In this document: piece by piece, positions 1 to 8,467 of the stretch
Numbering within the stretch: the stretch's first letter is position 1
Layout of the letters: each line of letters opens with the position of its first letter
Assembly (NCBI GenBank): GCA_028714695.1
Contig: JAQTLX010000001.1
Location: forward strand, 124,001-188,000
From: Ignavibacteria bacterium
GTDB lineage: Bacteria > Bacteroidota > Ignavibacteria > Tepidaquicellales > Tepidaquicellaceae
Direction of reading: 5' to 3'
DNA length: 64,000 nucleotides
Translations under genes and position numbers: made by a program
Notes under the pieces: generated by a model
The model's database searches: none
What the model was told of the DNA's origin: nothing
Seen by the model: only the letters and a program-made list of their open reading frames with translations

Positions 1-110
1 TTAATATAGTTGACCGCGACCCGCATCTTCGTATGCACGAACACGAAATGATTAGAAAAGAACTGCTTAAAAAATACAAGGATTCCATGTATCTTATGAA
101 CATTGCCTGA
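1..110 (+). CDS. recG: C-terminal end of probable ATP-dependent DNA helicase RecG (partial)
   Basis: The frame beginning at base 3 is open from the window edge to a TGA at 108-110 and gives 35 residues. The stretch DPHLR, then a basic/acidic helix, then KKYKDS near the stop resembles the extreme C-terminus of RecG, the branched-DNA helicase that remodels stalled replication forks. Only this tail is in the window, so no helicase motif can be checked and the identification rests on a short resemblance. It reads in the same direction as the sugar transferase that follows 95 bases downstream. Confidence 0.5.
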   Translation, partial: NIVDRDPHLRMHEHEMIRKELLKKYKDSMYLMNIA

Positions 111-205
111 AAAACAAGGATTTTAATTACTTTTTCCAAAATTTCATTTATCATTTAGTATTTATTCCAAAAAACATATTTTAATATAAAATTATAAAAC
201 AGTCT

Positions 206-1624
206 TTGCAAAAATCATCAAAAACCGAAATAGTACTGCCGTTACTAACAATCCTCCTGGATATGGCTGCTATTTTTTCCGCATACCTTATTTCGTATTA
301 TGTCAGATTTTTTACTTTTTATGCAAATCTCTTTCCGATTGAAAAAGGGCTGCCTGAATTAAAGGGATATATTTACTTTGCATTGTTTACGATGCCTGTA
401 TGGGTTCTTACATTTCATAATTTTAAAATGTATAAGCCGCGGAGAAATGTATTTATCGGGGATGAATTTGTACAGATAGTTAAATGCGTATCAATCGGTA
501 TTTTTTTGTCAATCGGAATAATTTTCTTTTTCAGGGAATATCCTTATTCGCGTCTTGTTTTTGTTCTCTTGTGGTTAATCGCACTAATATTGATTACAAT
601 TGAGAGATATATTTTACTGAAGGTCGAAAAAACATTTTATAATAAAAATATCGGGCTGAAAAATGTTGCCGTAGTCGGAACAAATGAAATGGCGGATAAG
701 TTATACGGAACATTCAGTAAAGATAAATTTACGGGCTTCAACGTCCTCGGGTTTTTCTCATTATCGGCTCCAGGTGAAGAATTCCTCAAAAACAAAACTT
801 ATATCGGCGATTATCAAAGCATTCCGTTAAAGATAAAAGAATTAGAGATTCAGAAACTTCTGATTGCGCTGTCACCGGAAGAAAACGAATATTTGTATAA
901 AATTATAAAATTGTGCGAAGGTATTAATATTGAGTTCATGCTGGTTCCTGATTTTAACGAGGTGCTGACCAGCAGGCTGAAAATATCGGAGATTGACGGC
1001 ATACCGTTTATGATTATCAAATCATTCCCGCTCAATATATGGAACAGGGCAGTTAAAAGAATTTTTGATATCTTTGCCTCACTATTCATATTAATATGCA
1101 TTTCGCCGTTCTTTGTTTTGCTTTCGATGCTTGTCAAATTGACGTCAAAAGGTCCGCTCTTCTACAAGCAGGAAAGAGTCAGTCTTGACGGAAGAAAATT
1201 CAATATGCTTAAATTCCGTTCGATGAAAATTGACGCTGAGGCAGACGGAAAACCGCGATTCGCTTCGAAAGATGACAGCAGGTACACGCCTGTAGGTCTG
1301 TTTATCAGAAAATATTCTCTTGACGAACTTCCGCAATTTCTGAACGTGCTCAAAGGCGATATGAGCATCGTGGGACCGCGTCCGGAGCGGGAGTATTTTG
1401 TCAATATTATGAAAGACTCTGTCAGCAAATATCTCGAAAGACACAGAGTCAAATGCGGAATAACGGGCTGGGCACAGGTGAACGGTCTCAGGGGGTCGGA
1501 AACATCCATGCAGGCAAGAATAGACTATGATATTTATTACATTGAAAATTGGTCTCTGGTCTTCGATATTAAGATTATTCTGAAGACAATAAAGGAAATG
1601 TTTTTTTCCAAAAACGCTTTTTAA
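206..1624 (+). CDS. Polyprenyl-phosphate sugar-1-phosphate transferase (WbaP/WcaJ-type), exopolysaccharide initiation
   Basis: This 472-residue membrane enzyme would transfer a sugar-1-phosphate from a nucleotide sugar to undecaprenyl phosphate, the first step of exopolysaccharide or O-antigen assembly. About four N-terminal membrane helices lie at residues 8-140, followed by a CoA/NAD-binding-like fold at 150-270 (VAVVGTN at 154-160) and another hydrophobic segment at 288-310. The bacterial sugar transferase domain fills the C-terminus. Its family motifs are visible: YKQERVSLDGRKF at 320-332, LKFRSM at 335-340, DELPQFLNVLKGDMSIVGPRP at 373-393 (abridged here), and GITGWAQVNGLRG at 418-430. 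The start is TTG; no ATG nearby gives a better N-terminus. It lies about 34 kb from the exopolysaccharide operon that starts at 35321, and that operon has no initiating transferase of its own, so the two may work together. Confidence 0.9.
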   Translation: MQKSSKTEIVLPLLTILLDMAAIFSAYLISYYVRFFTFYANLFPIEKGLPELKGYIYFALFTMPVWVLTFHNFKMYKPRRNVFIGDEFVQIVKCVSIGIFLSIGIIFFFREYPYSRLVFVLLWLIALILITIERYILLKVEKTFYNKNIGLKNVAVVGTNEMADKLYGTFSKDKFTGFNVLGFFSLSAPGEEFLKNKTYIGDYQSIPLKIKELEIQKLLIALSPEENEYLYKIIKLCEGINIEFMLVPDFNEVLTSRLKISEIDGIPFMIIKSFPLNIWNRAVKRIFDIFASLFILICISPFFVLLSMLVKLTSKGPLFYKQERVSLDGRKFNMLKFRSMKIDAEADGKPRFASKDDSRYTPVGLFIRKYSLDELPQFLNVLKGDMSIVGPRPEREYFVNIMKDSVSKYLERHRVKCGITGWAQVNGLRGSETSMQARIDYDIYYIENWSLVFDIKIILKTIKEMFFSKNAF

Positions 1625-1660
1625 CGAAACGATTATATAAATTAATTCAGAAAGAAAAAA

Positions 1661-2023
1661 TTGATACCCGTAATAATATTTTTCGCTCACACTGTTTTTC
1701 TTGCATGGGCATTCGCAAAATCATATCAGAACGACGGACTTGTGCAGGCATTTCTTAACGTATTTTTTATTGTGATACTATTTACCGTCGGATGGACGCT
1801 CTCTGACCTGTTCGTCGGATTTATTATTTCCGCTGACGGTTACGAAATTGCGCTGCCGTCCGGCAAACTCCCGCTCTTTTTCCTTAAACTAACCGGCTTT
1901 GTCAAATTATACGGAAACGGATTCGGGAAGTTAATTCCTAAAGACTCTATTTCTCTTGTTGTTTTGACAATTATTGAATACTTTTTCTATAGATTCTATT
2001 TTAAACAAACGACTGTGAAATAA
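1661..2023 (+). CDS. Small integral membrane protein of unknown function
   Basis: A 120-residue, strongly hydrophobic protein with about three membrane helices (residues 2-18, 29-55 and 98-114) and a short loop containing a glycine/lysine-rich stretch near 80-93. It starts at TTG 36 bases after the sugar transferase and ends 2 bases before the next gene, so it is probably cotranscribed with both. I do not recognise a family. Strong hydrophobicity on this strand and tight packing argue for a real gene. Confidence 0.6.
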   Translation: MIPVIIFFAHTVFLAWAFAKSYQNDGLVQAFLNVFFIVILFTVGWTLSDLFVGFIISADGYEIALPSGKLPLFFLKLTGFVKLYGNGFGKLIPKDSISLVVLTIIEYFFYRFYFKQTTVK

Positions 2024-2025
2024 AT

Positions 2026-4086
2026 TTGAATTATCTGCGGCTAAATATATTATTCTTTTTAGCAATTCTTTTTTCCGCCACATTACTGTTTCCAAAAGAA
2101 TTATCCGTAAAGCGGAAAAACAGCGTAATGCTTCAGTTTGTAACAACGAACGGTTTCGGAAATAATCTTTACATTGATAATGTGATTTCCGGAAGAAGAC
2201 CGGATTTTGATATAGCAGTTACTTCCATAAATAATATTAAGAAAGATACTACATATCTTCCGAATGTTGCGAGTGTTACATTGCATCCGTCGATTAACGT
2301 CACAAATCTCGGTCTTGCAAATTACGGTTCTATATATTCGATAAATCTTGAAATTCCCGAACTACAGTATACATCCACGTTGTATGATTCTTCGATATTC
2401 TCTGGACAGACAAAAACCATAATAATGGATTCGGTAGTGATTCCAACGAGTATGAATTTCAGTTTGACTGCTTATCTGGGTTCGATTGCGGATTCAAACA
2501 ACTTTAACGATACGTTGAAACAGAACTCGGTATTTCTTAAAGCGGTTGCTAAGAATCTATTCATAGAACAATTCACTTCGGCAACATCTCCTTCATGCGG
2601 CGCGAATGATCAGTTCCTCGACACACTTATTTATAATCATTTTAACAGTGTCTGCGCCGTTAAGTATCATACAGGCTTTCCCCCGCCGGGAATAGATTCG
2701 ATGTATCTCGCTGATTCTATCCAGGTGAACCAGAGGAGAAATTATTATTTTGTTAATACCGTACCATACACGGTATTGAACGGCAGAAGCAGACTTCCTT
2801 TGCCGTATTATTCTCTCGATTCTTCTATCTATAAATATTATTTCGTTGATACAATAAATAACGGATCGCCTGTTTCGATTGCCGTAACCGACGCACTGCT
2901 TCCCGGAGACACAATTCAGTCGACAATATCCGTCAATTTCCTTTATCCTGTTTCAGGGAACAGACTACGGTTAAAGATTGCGGCAATTGAAAAACTTGTT
3001 TCGTATTCTAATCCGATAGGGGCAAGCGGTGAATCACAGTTCTACGATGTATTCAGAGCCATGCTGCCGGATTCTGCGGGATATCCCATAAGCGGTAATC
3101 CGGGTAGTTCGCAATTCGTAATAAAATATCATGTGGATTCATTGTGGAAAGATACATCGATGTATACAGTAGCGTTTATTCAGAATGATGAAAACAGGGA
3201 TGTCATTAATTGCGCCAAAAGCATATATATGAAATCCGCAAGAAGACCGATGTCTTTTGCTAAAGCAAACAGAATTGCAAAGCCGGATTTCGACAAAAGA
3301 GTTTTTCCGAAAGCGAATTTCTTTTCAAAGAACAGTTACCGTTTACCGGGCGATTCGTCTTCCTATTTCGACTATCAGAATTTCGAAGGACCATTTCCGC
3401 CTCCGGGATGGATAATTTCTAATCCCGACGGATATCTCTCTTTCGAAAAGTTTGTCGGTGTGAACGGAGTAACGCTTGGAGGAAACAGTTCAATTAGAAT
3501 TCCTTTCTACGACTACGCCAATATCGGACAGAAAGATACTCTATACAGCGCTCCATTTGACAGCGTTTCTTCATACGATACATTGTCATTCGACTACGCT
3601 TACGCGGTATATCTGTCGACGTTCGTTGACAGTCTGACTGTAAATATTTCGACCGATGCAGGAAGTTCCTGGACGAATATTTTTAATGAAAGCGGTTATG
3701 AACTCGCTACTGCGCTTTCGACTACTCAGCCGTTTTATCCTTATAATTCATCCCAGTGGAAAACTTTTAGGTATCCTTTGGATGCAGTACTTCCGCCTGA
3801 GAATACTTTTAGTGCGGTTCCAAATTCATACGAACTTTTGCAGAATTATCCGAATCCCTTTAATCCGAAGACATCGATAACGTTTAGAATTCCAAAAGAC
3901 GGATTTGTGACTCTTAAGGTTTACGATATTCTCGGACGTCTGATGAAAACCGTTGTTTCTCAGTTCCGTAAAGCGAACTCATATACTGAAGTGTTTGACG
4001 GTTCGGGTTATTCAAGCGGAATTTATTTCTACCGATTGGACGTAAACGGATTTGCACAGACAAAGAAGATGGTTATTCTGAAATAA
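2026..4086 (+). CDS. Secreted Omp28/thioredoxin-like protein with type IX sorting domain
   Basis: A 686-residue exported protein. An N-terminal signal peptide (residues 1-24, hydrophobic core LFFLAILFSATLLF) is followed by a CARDB-like region. A thioredoxin-like Omp28-type domain starts near residue 180 at FIEQFTSATSPSCG, where the usual CxxC is SxxC. Around residues 450-590 there is a jelly-roll-like adhesin domain with the opening FEGPFPPPGW. The last 75 residues are a type IX secretion sorting domain: NYPNPFNP, then VTLKVYDILGRL, then GIYFYRLD and a basic end. Known type IX cargo is exported through the outer membrane and anchored or released. The start is TTG, 2 bases after the preceding stop. 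The substrate or target is unknown. Confidence 0.8.
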   Translation: MNYLRLNILFFLAILFSATLLFPKELSVKRKNSVMLQFVTTNGFGNNLYIDNVISGRRPDFDIAVTSINNIKKDTTYLPNVASVTLHPSINVTNLGLANYGSIYSINLEIPELQYTSTLYDSSIFSGQTKTIIMDSVVIPTSMNFSLTAYLGSIADSNNFNDTLKQNSVFLKAVAKNLFIEQFTSATSPSCGANDQFLDTLIYNHFNSVCAVKYHTGFPPPGIDSMYLADSIQVNQRRNYYFVNTVPYTVLNGRSRLPLPYYSLDSSIYKYYFVDTINNGSPVSIAVTDALLPGDTIQSTISVNFLYPVSGNRLRLKIAAIEKLVSYSNPIGASGESQFYDVFRAMLPDSAGYPISGNPGSSQFVIKYHVDSLWKDTSMYTVAFIQNDENRDVINCAKSIYMKSARRPMSFAKANRIAKPDFDKRVFPKANFFSKNSYRLPGDSSSYFDYQNFEGPFPPPGWIISNPDGYLSFEKFVGVNGVTLGGNSSIRIPFYDYANIGQKDTLYSAPFDSVSSYDTLSFDYAYAVYLSTFVDSLTVNISTDAGSSWTNIFNESGYELATALSTTQPFYPYNSSQWKTFRYPLDAVLPPENTFSAVPNSYELLQNYPNPFNPKTSITFRIPKDGFVTLKVYDILGRLMKTVVSQFRKANSYTEVFDGSGYSSGIYFYRLDVNGFAQTKKMVILK

Positions 4087-4115
4087 ATATTCTTTAACCC
4101 TTCAAAAAATTATTT

Positions 4116-7100
4116 TTATTTCACCAGATCTTTTTTAATAATACCTTTTACGAGTGTAACTAAATCTTTTTTCAGAAATGGTTTTGAAAGATAATGCGTG
4201 CATCCTCTTTTAATGAATTCTTCTTTCTCGTTTTTCATTGCATATGCAGTAACTGCTACGATTGGTGTTTTTTCATAGCCGTTCATTGCTCTTATTAATT
4301 CAACAGTCTGAATTCCGTCAAGACCCTTGCCAAGATTTATATCCATTAATATCGCGTCGTATTTTTTAATGCCGGCTTTTTCGAGTGCATCTTTGCTGCT
4401 AACAGCAACATTTATTTCGCAAATATTTCGCAAATAATTTTTTACAAGTAAAACAGCGGGTGCTTCGTCTTCAACGTAAAGAAATACAGGCAAATCATCA
4501 TTGCCGGACGGCAGAATTGAAGGATCCCTTTCTTCTTCTTCCTGAATATTATCTCTTTTTCTGGTTTTAATTTTATTTATCCTGCTTATATCGGCGGGAA
4601 GCATAACTTTCATGGTTGTGCCTTCGTCGGCAACACTTTTCTCAACACAAATTTCACCCTTAAGTTTTTGTATGAATTTTTTGGTTATGCTGAGACCCAG
4701 TCCGGTGCCTTCAAATGTTCTGCCGTAACCTTCGCTGACCTGTCTGAATTCTTCCCATATAAGATCCCATTTGTCTTCAGGAATACCTATCCCCGTATCT
4801 TCAACTCTTATAACGGCATAATTGATGCCGTTTTGAATTTCACTGTTGACTCTGACTACGACTCCGCCTTTTAAAGTGTATTTGACAGCATTGTTTATAA
4901 GATTATTCAGAATCTGGCGTGTTATTCTCTTGTCAATATTTATAATAAATTCTTCAGGAACCGAATCGTGTATAAGATAAAGACGTTTGTTAGAAGCGGA
5001 TTTCTGAAACAAACCTATTACTTCGTTTACTTCCGAGATAAGGTCAAAACTGGAAACCTTGATATCAATTTTATCCGATTCGACAAGCGAAAGATCAAGA
5101 ATGAGGTTCAGTGTTTCCATAAGACGCGAACCCCCTTTGTGTATCATTTCAGCAAAGTGTTTCTGTTCTTCATCCTGAATTTCACTCGAAAGCATTTCGG
5201 AAAATCCAAGAATGCCGACCATCGGAGTTCTGAGTTCATGGCTCATATTGGCAAGGAAATTTGTCTTTACCCTGTATAGTTCTTCCGCTCTTTCTTTAGC
5301 AATTCTGAGTTCATTTTCGAGAATCTTTCTTTCAGTTATATCGTCAATAGTGAGCAAAATTGTTTTCTGCGGCTCTAATGTTGCGATGGAAGTACTGAAA
5401 AGCACTGTTTTCCGTTTATGTCTTGCATTAACCTCGAATGTAAAATATGAATGTTCAACTTTAGTATATTCTCTTCCCGTTTTCAAAGTATCAATCAATG
5501 AAATCCGCAAGTTACAATCCTTGCAATTGTCGCTGAATCCGCATCCTTCGGAAGTTAATATCGAATTGACACACTTGAGTAAATCTCCGCACTGACTGAA
5601 CAATAACTCGCTTTCAACTTTATCGGAAAGATTCTTACCCGTTCTGTTGATTTTGAGTATTTCACCCCTGCTGTTTAGAAGAAGCATTGTAGCGGGTGCA
5701 TTGTCGAATATTACCTGAAGTTCTTTTTCGCTGTCAATTAATTTCCTTTCCGCTTTTCTTCTCTCTGTTATGTCTCTCGATACGCCGAGAAAGAACCTGA
5801 AATTATTATCTTTATCGAATACAGGCGTAACTGCAACTTCAGTCCATACGGTTGTACCGTCCTTGCACGGCTGCTCAATTTCTTTTATCGTAATGTTTAC
5901 ATCAGGTTTATCGTTTTCCAAATCATTCAAAAATACCGCGAATGAATCATTAATAACCTTTAATGAGTCCGGGCAAACAACTTCGGACATTTCCTGTCTC
6001 ATGACTTCATCTACCGTATATCCTCTTAATTTAAAAACAGACGGGCTCACATATATAAATTTACCTGCGGCGTCTATTGTCCATATGACGTCGTTTATAT
6101 TTTCCGCAAGCATCCTGTAATTCGCTTCGTTCTCGCGGATTTTAATTTCCGCTTTTTTTAATTCGGTGATGTCATTTATGCTTGCCAGAATGTATTTTTT
6201 GTTATTAAGATTTATAACGTCTGCGGAATATAAGCCGATGATTCTCTCGCCTGATTTGTTCCTTACTGTAATTTCCCTGTTGGTTATTGCTTTTTTCTCC
6301 GATAATTCTTTTACTATGAAATTTCTTTCGCTGATATCGTACCACAGGTTGAGACCGGCTACTGTTTTTCCTAATATTTCATCATAAGAATAACCTGTCT
6401 TTCTCACAAATCCTTCATTCACTTCATTTATTATACCGGTGTCCAGTTCGGATAATATTATTGCATACGGCGCGGAACGGAACGCCTTCGAATATTTTTC
6501 TTCGTTGTCCGCGATAATCTGCTCTGAGTGTTTTTTCTCCGTAATGTCCCGATGTACCCACATTCTGCTTATCTTCTCACCGCTGACAGATACGGGTATG
6601 AAATCAACAGTATATATCCTGCCGTTTTTCAGTTCTATCTCTTCCCCGTAAAGCGGGATTTTTTCTTTTATGCTGAAAGCAATTAACTCTGCTATCTTTT
6701 CCGGATTCACATATCTTGCCAAAACAATTGGAAGAAAATCCTTTGCCGGCATACCGATTAGTTCCTTTTGTCTGCCTTCGAGGTCAAACTGCTCGCAGTA
6801 AATGTTGTTAACATATTCAATCCTGTCATCTTCTCCGACCAACAGAATCCCGGCATATATGTTGGATAAAATTTTATTCAATTTATTCGTAAACTCGCCG
6901 GATTCGGTTTCAATTTTTTTCCTGATTGAAATATCCTGAACGACCGCCTGAATATATTTCTTTCCGTCCGTTTCTATTATGCTTGCGCTCACTTCAGCCG
7001 GGAACTGCTCTCCCGATTTTTTAATATTAATAGTCTCAAATCTTGTTTTTCCCTTTGATATTAATTCGCTGAAATTTTTTGCGGGGGATGTATTAAACTC

Positions 7101-8306
7101 TTTCGCGCGGATATCGAAGATGTTCAAATTTCTAAACTCCTCTTGTGAATACCCGAAAATATCAACCGCTCTGTTGTTTGCTTCTATCACATTTCCGTTT
7201 TCTTCGAGCAGAAATATCATGTCATTTGCATTCTTAAAAGCCTCGGAATAATGCGTATGTATTACTTTCCTTTCCAGATCCGATTTCATATGCTCTATCG
7301 TTATAGATTTTTTTCTGTTATGATAGAACCATACGAAACTTGTACCGATGAATCCTATTACCAATATTAAAAATAATATTACATTTCTTCCTTCCTCTTT
7401 CAACGAGTCAAATACTTCTCCGCTGTCAATCTTTGTAATCAGTATCCAGTCCGAACCTTCAATATTCGATATATTTGCAAGTACATTTACGCGTCTGTAA
7501 TCGATACCTTCGGTAAGACCTTTAATTCCTTTGATTGCCTTAATTCCAACCAATTCCTGATTTTCGGGAAGGTCCGGAATAGATAATTTCAATGCGGAAT
7601 TTTTCTGATGTCTGATATTATTAAGGAATAATATTTTCCCGCCGTCATTTTTGATAAGATATGTTTCGGCACTCGAACTTTCAACCGGCCATTTCTGAAT
7701 AAAAGGATAAAGGTAAGCATCCGGGTCCGTTTCAAGAATTAGTCCGCCCTGATACTCATTGTCGTAAAAGAATGTTGCAAAAATGTCCAGATGAATTTTA
7801 CCGGATGAACTGCAATTATAAAACTCGCTGAATACGGGTGCTTTATTCGGGATTGATTTCTTGTATAATTCGAGCGTCTCATCACATATATTCTGTTCTT
7901 TATCATTAAGTGTCAGTAAAATTTTACTGTCCTTGTCAAGAACAAAAACATTTGAATACTGACCGGATAGTTTTAATATATCGATTCCCGATTTTATTAA
8001 TTCCAGATTCTTTGTCTTATCGGCTGATGCGTAAAAATCTTTAAGTCTGTCTATAAATCCTTTGTTCATTGAGAACAGTATCGCATCTATAATTCGTTCA
8101 CTGCGCCATTGCTTAATTTCATTGACCTTAAGGCTGGATATCGAAGAGAGATTGGAAAATGTATTCCGTCTGATGTGTTCCTTCTCGGTTTTGAAATAAG
8201 TTATTCCTGCAATAATGATGAAAACGGTTGAAATGACAAATATAACTATCAGATTTCTTGTGAGGTTGGAAACCCGGTATTTTTTATCCATATTCAGTAA
8301 ATACAT
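4116..8306 (-). CDS. Multi-PAS hybrid sensor histidine kinase with C-terminal receiver
   Basis: A 1396-residue inner-membrane sensor. A membrane helix near residues 18-38 and another near 308-330 enclose a periplasmic Cache-like sensor region. Five PAS modules follow (roughly 355-470, 475-595, 605-725, 730-855 and 860-985). Then come HisKA with phospho-acceptor His in FLANMSHELRTP, a HATPase domain with GIGIPEDKW and GTGLGLSI, and a receiver domain whose phospho-acceptor Asp is in ILMDINLG. The fifth PAS has a cysteine-rich insert (CGDLLKC, then CGFSDNCKDC) that could bind metal or sense redox. A second possible start lies five codons in. The gene is monocistronic and converges on the type IX cargo gene; no partner regulator is adjacent, consistent with an internal phosphorelay. 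Confidence 0.9.
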   Translation of the reverse strand: MYLLNMDKKYRVSNLTRNLIVIFVISTVFIIIAGITYFKTEKEHIRRNTFSNLSSISSLKVNEIKQWRSERIIDAILFSMNKGFIDRLKDFYASADKTKNLELIKSGIDILKLSGQYSNVFVLDKDSKILLTLNDKEQNICDETLELYKKSIPNKAPVFSEFYNCSSSGKIHLDIFATFFYDNEYQGGLILETDPDAYLYPFIQKWPVESSSAETYLIKNDGGKILFLNNIRHQKNSALKLSIPDLPENQELVGIKAIKGIKGLTEGIDYRRVNVLANISNIEGSDWILITKIDSGEVFDSLKEEGRNVILFLILVIGFIGTSFVWFYHNRKKSITIEHMKSDLERKVIHTHYSEAFKNANDMIFLLEENGNVIEANNRAVDIFGYSQEEFRNLNIFDIRAKEFNTSPAKNFSELISKGKTRFETINIKKSGEQFPAEVSASIIETDGKKYIQAVVQDISIRKKIETESGEFTNKLNKILSNIYAGILLVGEDDRIEYVNNIYCEQFDLEGRQKELIGMPAKDFLPIVLARYVNPEKIAELIAFSIKEKIPLYGEEIELKNGRIYTVDFIPVSVSGEKISRMWVHRDITEKKHSEQIIADNEEKYSKAFRSAPYAIILSELDTGIINEVNEGFVRKTGYSYDEILGKTVAGLNLWYDISERNFIVKELSEKKAITNREITVRNKSGERIIGLYSADVINLNNKKYILASINDITELKKAEIKIRENEANYRMLAENINDVIWTIDAAGKFIYVSPSVFKLRGYTVDEVMRQEMSEVVCPDSLKVINDSFAVFLNDLENDKPDVNITIKEIEQPCKDGTTVWTEVAVTPVFDKDNNFRFFLGVSRDITERRKAERKLIDSEKELQVIFDNAPATMLLLNSRGEILKINRTGKNLSDKVESELLFSQCGDLLKCVNSILTSEGCGFSDNCKDCNLRISLIDTLKTGREYTKVEHSYFTFEVNARHKRKTVLFSTSIATLEPQKTILLTIDDITERKILENELRIAKERAEELYRVKTNFLANMSHELRTPMVGILGFSEMLSSEIQDEEQKHFAEMIHKGGSRLMETLNLILDLSLVESDKIDIKVSSFDLISEVNEVIGLFQKSASNKRLYLIHDSVPEEFIINIDKRITRQILNNLINNAVKYTLKGGVVVRVNSEIQNGINYAVIRVEDTGIGIPEDKWDLIWEEFRQVSEGYGRTFEGTGLGLSITKKFIQKLKGEICVEKSVADEGTTMKVMLPADISRINKIKTRKRDNIQEEEERDPSILPSGNDDLPVFLYVEDEAPAVLLVKNYLRNICEINVAVSSKDALEKAGIKKYDAILMDINLGKGLDGIQTVELIRAMNGYEKTPIVAVTAYAMKNEKEEFIKRGCTHYLSKPFLKKDLVTLVKGIIKKDLVK

Positions 8307-8467
8307 TTATTCAGACAATTATTTCCGGTTCTGATTGCAGAATCAATCAACTTCGAAATTAATTATGCTCAATTAGGGAATGTTGAAAAGTAAAATATAA
8401 CTTTAATATTTTCAAGTTCTTTATTTTTTTATATACACAACCCGATGCCGCTGCTATCGATATGCGA

